This document shows positions 34,217 through 42,685 of a stretch of 64,000 nt of DNA, piece after piece. The DNA lies in contig JAZUOT010000043.1 in the NCBI GenBank assembly GCA_045604805.1, positions 21,024 through 85,023 on the forward strand, written 5' to 3'. The notes under the pieces are model-generated. The model was not told where the DNA came from, searched no databases, and saw nothing but the letters and a program-made list of their open reading frames with translations. Source of the stretch: JAZUOT01 sp045604805. Its GTDB lineage: Bacteria; Bacillota; Clostridia; Oscillospirales; Acutalibacteraceae. The translations under genes were made by a program, and so were the position numbers. The stretch's first letter is position 1, and the number at the start of each line of letters is the position of its first letter.

Positions 34217-34509
34217 AATCAGTTGCGGGCAGAACCGTGTACCGAAGCATCTGTATAAAACTCATACCTCCCCATATAGTAATTAACTTTTGAAGTTTAT
34301 GAAATGCCCGAGAATTTCATACAAAAAAAATTTACCGACCAAAGTATTTAGACTTTTACCTCATTGAGTAGGGGTTGAAGTAGCGATGAGTCGATAGATA
34401 AATCACATGAAAGAGGGGGTATCTTTTTGCGTGCAAATAAGTTATAATACGGTATATAGGATAATGATTTATAGACAGTAACAATTTCAATGAGAATGGG
34501 ATGATTAGT
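34217..34509. other. Intergenic region between valS promoter and IS remnant
   Basis: No gene recognised. Contains a perfect 8-bp inverted repeat with 8-base loop at 34298-34321 followed by a run of A; on neither strand does it make a convincing terminator. It may include the left end of the insertion sequence, but no terminal repeat pair could be matched by eye. Confidence 0.5.
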
Positions 34510-35142
34510 ATGAAATATACTAAAATACAACGCTTAGCTATAGGTCGCCAAATATATGATGGCGAAATTACTTGTGAGCAAGCGGCTAAGAAGTATAAGA
34601 TTAATTACTATACAGCTCGTGATTACATGAGAACATATCAATGTGCCAATAATTTTCCTCAAAAAGTAAAAACTAGATTTTATAATAAGTCTAACGCCAC
34701 TACATCAACACACAATAAGATAGCAAATCTACAAAGATATTGGTGTGTGGACAAAGAAAAATTGATCCAAGCTCTTATTCTGGCGCGAACGGCAGAAGTA
34801 CAATTTAAAAAACGTTATGAAGTGGCAGGGGAATGCTTGGCTCATTCGGTACGTCAGCAAGAATACCAAATAATACTTAAACTTTCTGGGGAGTTCCCAG
34901 TCAATCTTCTTTGCAAAGCCATGGGTATCCAAAGAGGCAGTTATTATTATTGGAGGAAAAGTCTCGGCAAGCTAGACAGCAAGGACGAGGGAATTGGTTA
35001 AAAATATTCATCACATAGATACATATGGTTGAACGCAAAAAGATGTTTGTATACATGAATGGTAATATCTGTTCCATACGCACACGAATGGATCAAGGTT
35101 GCTGGTATCAAAAAAATCTAAGCATTATAAATAAAATAAAAC
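34510..35142 (+). pseudogene. IS3-family transposase remnant (OrfA fused to decayed OrfB)
   Basis: The open part (34510-35001) starts MKYTKIQRLAIGRQIYDGEI, a helix-turn-helix OrfA of an IS3 subgroup; LIQALILARTAEVQFKKRYEV is the usual OrfA end, and GEFPVNLLCKAMGIQRGSYYYW is the usual OrfB start, here in the same frame. After the stop, other frames keep OrfB-like pieces: TRELVKNIHHIDTYG, then WLNAKRCLYT, then PYAHEWIKVAGIKK (to about 35142), separated by stops and shifts. The DDE catalytic core is absent, so the element cannot move. The ATG at 34501 is possible, but family members begin at MKYT. Family motifs are from memory. Confidence 0.8.
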
Positions 35143-35419
35143 TTTTCCTCCGTTTAAAATTTTTTAGAATCCACACATATATATTTTGAGTGACGAGCTC
35201 ACAAAACCATTGTATTTCAGTTAGCGGTTTGCGGGATATTCTTTAGATAAAGAAACATCATACCAAAATACCAGAACGCTTCTTCGTCCTTATCAGGGTT
35301 ATGTTTATGCATTACTCTATGTATGTGACAAGCTTGATGTCGAGGAGGGGAAATATCAAGCATTTTTTGGTGAGATATCAAATGTGGTGTGCGGCTTGTG
35401 TGCTAATATGATCCAACTT
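35143..35419. other. Region after the IS remnant
   Basis: AT-rich, no open frame of note. It may be further decayed insertion sequence or the remains of another gene; I recognise no motif. It leads into a heptamer repeat at 35420. Confidence 0.4.
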
Positions 35420-35461
35420 CTAACCTCTAACCTCTAACCTCTAATCGCTAATCGCTAATCG
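35420..35461. repeat. Telomere-like heptamer repeat (6 units)
   Basis: Three CTAACCT units followed by three CTAATCG units, 42 bp without interruption. The ftsK stop codon (35455-35457, TAG on the minus strand) lies inside the last units. Confidence 0.95.
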
Positions 35462-37947
35462 CCAACTTCTAATTGTCTTTCTACGAGTTGTTGTTTAGTC
35501 ATAAGGACCTTTCTAGGCTTAGCACCTTCCGCAGGGGCGACAATACCTTTTTCTTCCATGATATCCATAATTCTAGCGGCTCTAGCGTAACCCAAACGCA
35601 ATCTTCTTTGCAAAAGTGAAGTAGAGGCCTGGCCTGCTTCCACGACACATTCTATTGCTTTATCTAGCATTACATCTGATTTTTCGTCGTTTGAATCATT
35701 TTTATCCTTACCCTTTTCGGGGATGATATTATTATCTATTTCTTCGATGATATTTTCATCATATTCGCTATCGTTACCTTTTTTGACAAACTCTACAACC
35801 GCTTCGATTTCCTTATCTGTCAGGAAACATCCCTGAACCCTCAGCGGCTTTGAAACACCTATAGGAGAAAACAGCATATCGCCTCTACCCAGTAATTTTT
35901 CAGCACCACCGGAATCGAGTATAGTACGTGAATCTATAGCAGAAGAAACAGCAAAAGCTATTCTACTTGGAATATTTGCTTTTATTATACCGGTAATAAC
36001 ATCTACAGAAGGGCGCTGGGTCGCTATAACTAAATGCATACCAGCAGCTCTTGCCATTTGAGCTAAGCGACATATAGAGTCTTCGACTTCATGAGGAGCA
36101 ACCATCATAAGGTCGGCAAGCTCGTCTATTATTATCACAACCTGTGGCATTTTTTCGAGCACTATTTCTTCGCCATTGTCATCTTCACTATCTCTTAAAA
36201 TTGGTGGCCTACCATTGCACATTTCTACCATTTCGTTGTAGGACTGCAGGTCCCTCACGCTATATTCTGCAAAAATCTTATAGCGTTTTATCATCTCAGT
36301 TACAGCCCAGTTTAAAGCTCCAGCGGCTTTCCTGGGGTCAGTGACAACCGGAACCATAAGATGAGGTATAGCATTATAATGTCCTAATTCGACTACCTTA
36401 GGATCTATCATCAAAAACTTGACTTCATCTGGGCTAGCCTTGTAGAGCATACTGACTATAAGGCCATTTATGCATACAGATTTACCGGAACCTGTCGAAC
36501 CTGCTATCAGTAGATGGGGCATCCTGGAAAGATCCGCTAAAGTGACTTTTCCTGCAATATCCCTGCCAAGGGCTACAGTTATATTGCTCTTAGCCTTATT
36601 GAAAGCTTGAGAATTTATTATCTCCCTCATTTTGACTATCTGGACATTTTTGTTTGGCACTTCTATACCTACTGCAGCTTTGCCTGGAATAGGTGCTTCT
36701 ATTCTGACACCTGTTGCAGCTAGATTAAGAGCTATATCATCGGCAAGATTTGTAATTTTGCTGATTTTCACACCAGCACCAGGCTGAAGCTCATATCTAG
36801 TTACAGCAGGCCCCCTGCTAATATCTATTATCTTTGTCTGAACACCAAAGCTTTTCAGCGTATCCACAAGCATTTGTCCGTTTGTTTTTAGTTCTTCAGT
36901 TATGTCTTCTTGCTTTACCTTTGGTGCATCTTGCAGTAAATCTATGGGCGGCATAGTATATTCGTGAGCTATTTTTTCTGTTTCTTTTTCATAAGCTTCC
37001 TGCACATCTTTTGCAAATTTCTGAGCAGTTTCACTATCTTGCTTTTGAGCATATTTTGCAGCTGCCTCTGCTGCACCGCTATCATCGTCTTTTGTTTCAG
37101 CTACTTTGGTAGCAGCTTTTTTTGATATTTTTTTGTTGGGTTTCTTTATTTCTTCTTCCACTTCGACTATCGCGTCAGGTCCTAAATCAACATCTATATT
37201 TACATCTTTAGATTTTGGTGTATATCTAGGGAGTTTTTTCTTTTTATTTAGGGAAAGAGTTTTTTCTTTTCTTGCTGCAATTTTTTCTTTATGGAGCTGT
37301 TCTGGAGTTTTTTCTCTGACAGTTTCTCTGCTAATAAAAGACGCCAGTAAGTCTAAAATTGTATTTCCGCTGAGGAACATTATATTCACAAAAATAAGCA
37401 GTATTATAGTTATTCTAGAGCCTACCACACCTAAAGCACATACTAGCGGTACACCAAATATTCCGCTGAGTAAACCTGCACCTATACCTTGGCTGCCATC
37501 TTGATAAAGCTGTTTTAAAATTTCTATGTAATTTCTGATATCAGGCAAAGTATCTATTCTAAAGGCATACACCGCCGTACATATGAGCACAATAAGAGTT
37601 GTAGAAAGATAAACTTCTGAAGAAAGCCGCTTTAGTTTATTTTCTAGAAGTGTCATGATACTTATGTACAAAAGCAAAATGGGAAAACATAAAAATACAA
37701 AACCTGAAAGGCCTAATATGAAATCATGTGTCTTGAGCCAAAGGCTATCTCCCCTGACCAATATGATAGCAAATAAAAGTATTGCTACTGCAAACAATAT
37801 TATAACGGAACCGTAGTTTGGCTCTAAGTTTTCTTTTTGAGGTATTTTATTAATAGTTTTAGTTTTGGCAGCAGTGCTCGCAGTACTGCTATTTGCCCTA
37901 GGAGTTTTGCTTGTAGTTTTTCTTTTTGTGCTTTGTTTGCTTGGCAT
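35455..37947 (-). CDS. ftsK: DNA translocase FtsK/SpoIIIE
   Basis: Membrane-anchored hexameric motor that pumps chromosomal DNA through the division septum. A basic N-terminus (KQSTKRKTTSK), four membrane segments within about residues 45-200, a charged linker, then the RecA-like motor with Walker A IAGSTGSGKSVCING and Walker B VVIIIDELADLMM, and a C-terminal winged-helix gamma domain (LLQRRLRLGYARAARIMD) that reads orienting sequences. 830 residues from ATG 37947, with AAAGGA nine bases upstream; the longer frame to 37998 begins inside the preceding terminator. The last codons run into the heptamer repeat. Confidence 0.94.
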   Translation of the reverse strand: MPSKQSTKRKTTSKTPRANSSTASTAAKTKTINKIPQKENLEPNYGSVIILFAVAILLFAIILVRGDSLWLKTHDFILGLSGFVFLCFPILLLYISIMTLLENKLKRLSSEVYLSTTLIVLICTAVYAFRIDTLPDIRNYIEILKQLYQDGSQGIGAGLLSGIFGVPLVCALGVVGSRITIILLIFVNIMFLSGNTILDLLASFISRETVREKTPEQLHKEKIAARKEKTLSLNKKKKLPRYTPKSKDVNIDVDLGPDAIVEVEEEIKKPNKKISKKAATKVAETKDDDSGAAEAAAKYAQKQDSETAQKFAKDVQEAYEKETEKIAHEYTMPPIDLLQDAPKVKQEDITEELKTNGQMLVDTLKSFGVQTKIIDISRGPAVTRYELQPGAGVKISKITNLADDIALNLAATGVRIEAPIPGKAAVGIEVPNKNVQIVKMREIINSQAFNKAKSNITVALGRDIAGKVTLADLSRMPHLLIAGSTGSGKSVCINGLIVSMLYKASPDEVKFLMIDPKVVELGHYNAIPHLMVPVVTDPRKAAGALNWAVTEMIKRYKIFAEYSVRDLQSYNEMVEMCNGRPPILRDSEDDNGEEIVLEKMPQVVIIIDELADLMMVAPHEVEDSICRLAQMARAAGMHLVIATQRPSVDVITGIIKANIPSRIAFAVSSAIDSRTILDSGGAEKLLGRGDMLFSPIGVSKPLRVQGCFLTDKEIEAVVEFVKKGNDSEYDENIIEEIDNNIIPEKGKDKNDSNDEKSDVMLDKAIECVVEAGQASTSLLQRRLRLGYARAARIMDIMEEKGIVAPAEGAKPRKVLMTKQQLVERQLEVGD

Positions 37948-37976
37948 TTCTGTTCGTCCTTTTTTTAAAAGTGCAA

Positions 37977-38002
37977 ACACGTGGAAAGTGATCTCCACGT
38001 GT
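37977..38002 (-). terminator. Terminator between tepA and ftsK
   Basis: Perfect 9-bp stem (37977-37985 with 37994-38002), 8-base loop; on the minus strand TTTGCACTTTT follows. Five bases after the tepA stop. Confidence 0.6.
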
Positions 38003-38007
38003 GAATT

Positions 38008-38832
38008 TTATCTTTTATTGGTGCTTGATTTTTTATTTTTAGCAGATTTCATCTTAGATTTATTTTTATTTTTTTTCTTAGGCTTGTTCTTGTCGATCAT
38101 ATCATACAGGGCATTCAAAGCCTCAGATAAGCTACCCAAACCATCTATAAGGCCCTCTTTGACAGCCTCATCGCCATTTAAAATTGTACCGACATCAGTA
38201 GCAAGTTCCTCTGTATTCATTGAAAGTTCTGTGAATCTTTTTGCAGATATATTTGAATTATCTGTCACAAATTTAGTAATGCGATCTTGCATTCTTTTGA
38301 AATATTCTAAAGTCTGAGGGACCCCGACTATCAAGCCGTTCATTCTCACAGGATGTATAGTCATGGACGCAGACCTTGCGATAAAAGATCTTTTTGCAGC
38401 AACCGCAAGTGGAACTCCAATAGAATGCCCTCCGCCCAAAACCAAGGAGACAGTAGGTTTGTTCATACCGGCTATGAGTTCAGCGATAGCAAGCCCTGCT
38501 TCGACGTCACCACCGACAGTATTGAGCAGAACTAGTAACCCATCTATCTTTGATTCCTGCTCAACAGCCATTAGTTGCGGTATAACATGCTCGTACTTCG
38601 TGGTCTTGTTCTGAGGGGACAAACTGTAATGTCCTTCTATCTGGCCTATTATTGTCAAGCAATTTATAGTATAATCCCCTGCACTTGTGATTATCGAACC
38701 CATATCATGTATGAGTTCACCTTGGCGCTCGCTTCCTAAATCTTTGTCTAAGCTTTGCCCATTGTCAGAATTATCCGGATCCGATATAGTATCTGAATTA
38801 AAGCTTAAGTTTTGGATATTTGAATTCGACAT
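38008..38832 (-). CDS. tepA: ClpP-like serine protease, TepA type
   Basis: Cytoplasmic ClpP-fold protease; Bacillus TepA helps protein secretion and its gene also sits beside the ftsK homologue. Seen: LVLLNTVGGDVEAGLAIAELI, nucleophile Ser in GGGHSIGVPLAVAA, and catalytic His in SMTIHPVRMNG. The first 50 residues are an acidic unstructured extension; the last 30 are a Lys/Ser/Asn tail. 274 residues. GGGAGG lies nine bases upstream of the ATG but is buried in a hairpin (38836-38876). Confidence 0.88.
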   Translation of the reverse strand: MSNSNIQNLSFNSDTISDPDNSDNGQSLDKDLGSERQGELIHDMGSIITSAGDYTINCLTIIGQIEGHYSLSPQNKTTKYEHVIPQLMAVEQESKIDGLLVLLNTVGGDVEAGLAIAELIAGMNKPTVSLVLGGGHSIGVPLAVAAKRSFIARSASMTIHPVRMNGLIVGVPQTLEYFKRMQDRITKFVTDNSNISAKRFTELSMNTEELATDVGTILNGDEAVKEGLIDGLGSLSEALNALYDMIDKNKPKKKNKNKSKMKSAKNKKSSTNKR

Positions 38833-38835
38833 CGT

Positions 38836-38876
38836 ATCATACCTCCCTAAAAATATTATTTCTTAGGGAGCATGAT
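38836..38876 (-). promoter_or_regulatory. Hairpin sequestering the tepA ribosome-binding site
   Basis: In the RNA, CUCCCUAA pairs with UUAGGGAG (8 bp), extended by AUCAU/AUGAU (5 bp) after a small internal loop. The 3' arm holds the only good ribosome site of tepA and ends three bases before its ATG. No U tract follows, so this looks like translational control and not a pnp terminator. Confidence 0.6.
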
Positions 38877-38906
38877 AAAATTCACAAAAATAAGGTCCTA
38901 AAAAAA

Positions 38907-41006
38907 CTATCTGTTCATTTCTTCCAGAGCATCTCTGCGAGAAAGATTTATTCTACCCTTATCATCTATATCAACTATTTTAACAACTATCTCATCGCCA
39001 ACATTTACTACATCTGTGACTTTATCTATTCTCTTTTTGTCCAGCTTTGAAATGTGAACCATACCTTCTTTGCCAGGTGCTATCTCAACAAATGCCCCGA
39101 AATCCATAACCCTAGTAACCATTCCCTTGTATATAGCTCCAAGTTCGGGCTCACATACTATGGTTTTAACTATCTCCATAGCTCTTTCACAGCTGTTTTT
39201 ATCCAAAGACGAAATAAATACACTTCCATCTTCCTCAATATCCATCTTAACTCCACATTCCGAGCATATCTTTTGGATGACTTTTCCGCCAGCACCTATT
39301 ACCTCGTGTATTTTATCTACAGGTATGTTCATGGTGAGCATCTTAGGCGCATACTTAGAAAGCTCACTTCTTGGCTTATCCAGAGCTTTAAGCATTATCT
39401 CATCAAGAATATATAGTCTAGCCTTGTAAGTTTTCTCCAAAGCTTCTTTTATCATTTCAGGAGTAAGACCGCTTATTTTTAGATCCATCTGTATAGCCGT
39501 AATACCCTTATGAGTACCTGCTACCTTGAAGTCCATATCTCCGAAGAAATCTTCTAGACCTTGAATATCTACCATCGTCATGAAACGGTCGCCTTCTGTT
39601 ATAAGTCCACAGGAAATGCCGGCAACCGGAGCCTTTATAGGAACACCAGCGTCCATAAGTGCTAATGTAGAAGCACATATCGAACCCTGCGAAGTAGAAC
39701 CGTTTGATGAAACTACCTCAGACACTAAACGATAAGCATATGGGAATTCTTTAGCACTGGGGATAACCGGTCTTAAGGCTTTTTCAGCCAAAGCACCATG
39801 ACCTATCTCACGTCTGCCAGGCCCACGGCTTGGTCTTGTTTCCCCAACAGAATAAGATGGGAAATTATAGTGGTGCATATATCTTTTGTATTCTTCTTCG
39901 TCTATGCCATCTAGCATCTGCTGCTCTCTCACAGCGCCTAGGGTTGCTACTGTTATTACCTGAGTTTGTCCTCTTGTAAACATTGCTGAACCGTGTGTCC
40001 TTGGGAATAAGCCTACTTCAGCAGCTAAAGGACGTAAATCATCCATACCTCTTCCGTCTACTCTTTTCTGCTCATCTAAAAGCCAACGGCGAACTACATC
40101 TTTTTGGGTTTTGTATAGACACTCGTCTATTTTAGACTCACAGTCAGGGTATATCTGAGCAAAATGCTCGTGAGTTTTCTCATAGATAGGGCTTAGTCTA
40201 TCATCACGAACTTTTTTATCATCAGTATCAAGAGCGATTTTTATATACTCTCTTGCAAACTCCATTACAGCTTTGAGCATTTCTTCATCAGGCTCGTTGC
40301 TTGGATAAGAAAATTTATCTTTTCCTATTTCTTCTTTTATAGCCTTTATGAATTCGATTATTTTTTGGTTTTCTTGGTGCGCAAGCATTATAGCATCGAA
40401 CATATCTTCATTTGATATCTGATTTGCTCCTGCTTCTATCATGGCCACACGCTCATCGGTAGAGACAACAGTTAAATGCAAATCTGAATTTTCTCTTTGC
40501 TTTTCGCCAGGGTTTATAACGAACTTGCCATCTACCATTCCAATATTCAATCCGCTTACAGGGCCGTTCCATGGTATATCTGATATAGAAAGTGCTACAG
40601 ATGTTCCTATAAGCGCTGCGATATCAGGGGTACAATCAGGTTCGACAGACATAACTGTACAAACTACAGAAACATCATTTCTCATATCCTTTGGGAACAA
40701 TGGGCGTATTGGCCTATCTATCATCCTAGACGTAAGTACCGCTTTTTCGGATGGCTTGCCTTCTCTTTTCAGAAAAGATCCTGGTATCTTGCCTACTGCA
40801 TATAATTTTTCTTCAAAATCAACAGACAAAGGGAAAAAGTCCACGCCTTCTCTGGGCTTTTCAGATGCAGTAACCGCGACATTTACTACAGTATCTCCAT
40901 ATCTTACTAAACAAGCTCCATTTGCAAGGCCTGCTATCTTTCCAGTTTCTACTACAAGCGGCCTGCCGGCGAGCTCCGTCTTGTAAACTTTATAATTCTC
41001 GAACAT
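38907..41006 (-). CDS. pnp: Polyribonucleotide nucleotidyltransferase (PNPase)
   Basis: 3'-to-5' phosphorolytic exoribonuclease. Two RNase PH domains (first: LVVETGKIAGLANGACLVRYGDT; second: RTHGSAMFTRGQTQVI), catalytic-site VSSNGSTSQGSICASTLALMDAGVP, then a KH domain (IHEVIGAGGKVIQKIC) and an S1 domain (GMVTRVMDFGAFVEIAPGKEGMVHIS). 699 residues. AGGAGG five bases upstream. Follows rpsO, the classic order. Confidence 0.97.
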   Translation of the reverse strand: MFENYKVYKTELAGRPLVVETGKIAGLANGACLVRYGDTVVNVAVTASEKPREGVDFFPLSVDFEEKLYAVGKIPGSFLKREGKPSEKAVLTSRMIDRPIRPLFPKDMRNDVSVVCTVMSVEPDCTPDIAALIGTSVALSISDIPWNGPVSGLNIGMVDGKFVINPGEKQRENSDLHLTVVSTDERVAMIEAGANQISNEDMFDAIMLAHQENQKIIEFIKAIKEEIGKDKFSYPSNEPDEEMLKAVMEFAREYIKIALDTDDKKVRDDRLSPIYEKTHEHFAQIYPDCESKIDECLYKTQKDVVRRWLLDEQKRVDGRGMDDLRPLAAEVGLFPRTHGSAMFTRGQTQVITVATLGAVREQQMLDGIDEEEYKRYMHHYNFPSYSVGETRPSRGPGRREIGHGALAEKALRPVIPSAKEFPYAYRLVSEVVSSNGSTSQGSICASTLALMDAGVPIKAPVAGISCGLITEGDRFMTMVDIQGLEDFFGDMDFKVAGTHKGITAIQMDLKISGLTPEMIKEALEKTYKARLYILDEIMLKALDKPRSELSKYAPKMLTMNIPVDKIHEVIGAGGKVIQKICSECGVKMDIEEDGSVFISSLDKNSCERAMEIVKTIVCEPELGAIYKGMVTRVMDFGAFVEIAPGKEGMVHISKLDKKRIDKVTDVVNVGDEIVVKIVDIDDKGRINLSRRDALEEMNR

Positions 41007-41050
41007 TATTTCCTCCTAAATATCTTTACATCCTATTTGTTAACATTAGC

Positions 41051-41079
41051 AAAAACAGGTAGCTCTGTGCCACCTGTTT
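41051..41079 (-). terminator. Terminator/attenuator between rpsO and pnp
   Basis: Minus strand AAACAGGT/ACCTGTTT stem, extended inward by GC pairs, followed by TTTTTGC. Same position as the rpsO terminator of other bacteria, through which part of the transcription reaches pnp. Confidence 0.75.
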
Positions 41080-41094
41080 ATCTTTTCTTAGAAC

Positions 41095-41358
41095 TTATTT
41101 GCGTATGCCTAATCTAGAGATGATTGAACGATATCTTTCTATGTCGCATTTTGTTAAATAATTAAGCAAATTACGTCTTCTACCTACCATCTTCAAAAGA
41201 CCTCTTCTGGAGTGGTGATCTTTTTTGTTGATTTTCAAATGCTCTGTGAGATCGTTTATTCTCTTTGTAAGTAAAGCTATTTGCACCTCCGGAGAACCTG
41301 TGTCTCCTTCTTTCTTCGCATACTCCTTGATTATTAATTGCTTTTCGTCTTTGGTCAT
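41095..41358 (-). CDS. rpsO: 30S ribosomal protein S15
   Basis: 87 residues, full length. LIIKEYAKKEGDTGSPEVQIALLTKRI and HHSRRGLLKMVGRRRNLLNYL are the conserved S15 segments; it binds 16S rRNA in the central domain. AAAGGTG ten bases upstream of the ATG. Confidence 0.97.
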   Translation of the reverse strand: MTKDEKQLIIKEYAKKEGDTGSPEVQIALLTKRINDLTEHLKINKKDHHSRRGLLKMVGRRRNLLNYLTKCDIERYRSIISRLGIRK

Positions 41359-41565
41359 TTCTGTGATTCACCTTTCATAAAATATTCACCCTTATATGCA
41401 ATCTTATTTGCATACCACAGATAATGGTCGGTGTCTTCCAAAAACCGTGGCAGGGCACCATGACATTCTAACATATGCATAAAGCTTTGTAAATTGAGCG
41501 CTTGCCATACTTTGGCTAAGGTGTTTCCTCTGATTTTTGTTTTGTGTCTCGTACTGCTGATTGTT

Positions 41566-41620
41566 AATATGCATATTGCACTAAAAAAGAGTTGAAATTA
41601 TACCTATATGTATATATAAT
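41566..41620 (+). promoter_or_regulatory. Family promoter cassette, copy C
   Basis: Palindrome AATATGCATATT (41566-41577), TTGAAA (41592-41597), 17-bp spacer, TATAAT (41615-41620). Similarity to the other cassettes stops just left of the palindrome, marking the duplication boundary. Confidence 0.8.
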
Positions 41621-41642
41621 TTGAATAGGGAGGTGGATTATT

Positions 41643-42518
41643 ATGAAAATCAAAAGAAATCATTTGATGGTTGTTGCAATTTTATTTTTGACAGTGTTGG
41701 CGGTACCTTTAACTTTGCAAGGCAGCTTTGCAGAAAGTGTCAGCGGTGAAACACAAATGCTTAGCGAAAGTAAAAACGTATACGATTTGAATGATGGTGG
41801 AATAAAGATATCTAAAGAAATAGATTCATCAGAAGGTGAGGAAAAAACAGTTGTACGGCAGGATGAAGAGGGGAAGGTTGATATTTTTGATAATGGAACA
41901 ACTATTGTTGTGTATAGTGGTAGTCTGTTTAAAGATGCCAAACACGGTATTGAAGTAGAGCCTAATGTAGGAGAAGTAAACATACAATTTGGTACAAACT
42001 ATAGTACAGAAATAACAACTAGTGGTAATGAGTGTCCATTTAAAATAGGTGCAGGAAATAAGGTTAAAGTTACAACAAAAGATTTTGTTACAATAAAAAG
42101 TGAGAATGCTCCTGGAATTTACTCGGAAGGGGAACTTATTTTAGATGTAGATGATGAGCATTGGGATATTGAAAGCAAGAAAAGTGATGGTACCCAAAAC
42201 AATGTATTTGGAATAGAAGCCAAGGATAAATTGGAAATAACAAGCTCAACTAGCTCTGGTTACTCTTACAGTATGGATATTTTAGGTACGGATGGAGCTA
42301 TAAAAGTTGCCGATAAAAACAATATAATTTTACCGGATCCTTTTGGTGTGCGTGATGAGTCTAGACCCAATGCGCTATATCAGATTCCTTCTAAACGTGG
42401 TTATTTGATTGATATGAACGATAATATCAGCAGAAAAAAATTGTTGAATTATATTTTTCATGACAGCGGAAAATCTAAATACCATAGATTGCGTTTAACT
42501 ATTGTTCCTAATCGTTGA
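41643..42518 (+). CDS. Secreted repeat protein, paralog family copy C
   Basis: 291 residues, close relative of copy A: signal peptide MKIKRNHLMVVAILFLTVLAV with cleavage after SFA, then VEPNVGEVNIQFG, FKIGAGNKVKVTTKD, SENAPGIYSEGELIL, SMDILGTDGAIKVADK, NNIILPDPFGV and a basic C-terminus. The family core is intact and no anchor motif is seen. Ribosome site GGGAGGTGG six bases before ATG. Copy D begins 144 bp later, the same spacing as between A and B, so A-B and C-D appear to be copies of one ancestral tandem pair. Confidence 0.8.
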   Translation: MKIKRNHLMVVAILFLTVLAVPLTLQGSFAESVSGETQMLSESKNVYDLNDGGIKISKEIDSSEGEEKTVVRQDEEGKVDIFDNGTTIVVYSGSLFKDAKHGIEVEPNVGEVNIQFGTNYSTEITTSGNECPFKIGAGNKVKVTTKDFVTIKSENAPGIYSEGELILDVDDEHWDIESKKSDGTQNNVFGIEAKDKLEITSSTSSGYSYSMDILGTDGAIKVADKNNIILPDPFGVRDESRPNALYQIPSKRGYLIDMNDNISRKKLLNYIFHDSGKSKYHRLRLTIVPNR

Positions 42519-42584
42519 TGGTTAATATTACAAAAAATGTGCTTTTTGGAGAGAGCAAATATCAAAGAAGCTACAACAAACACT

Positions 42585-42639
42585 AATATGCATATTGCAC
42601 TAAAAAAGAGTTGAAATTATGTCTATATGTATATATAAT
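42585..42639 (+). promoter_or_regulatory. Family promoter cassette, copy D
   Basis: Palindrome AATATGCATATT (42585-42596), TTGAAA (42611-42616), 17-bp spacer, TATAAT (42634-42639), followed by the usual GGGAGGTGG ribosome site. All elements are intact although the start codon behind them is not ATG. Confidence 0.8.
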
Positions 42640-42685
42640 TTGAATAGGGAGGTGGATTATTACGAAAATCAAAAGAGGACAATGG

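Noticed and set aside
34128..34360. T-box leader in front of valS (also sought before argS and glyS)
   Set aside because: No T-box bulge sequence or specifier-type structure was found on the minus strand upstream of any of these synthetases.
35420..35461. Heptamer array as a CRISPR array
   Set aside because: Units of 7 bp are contiguous without spacers, and no cas gene is present.
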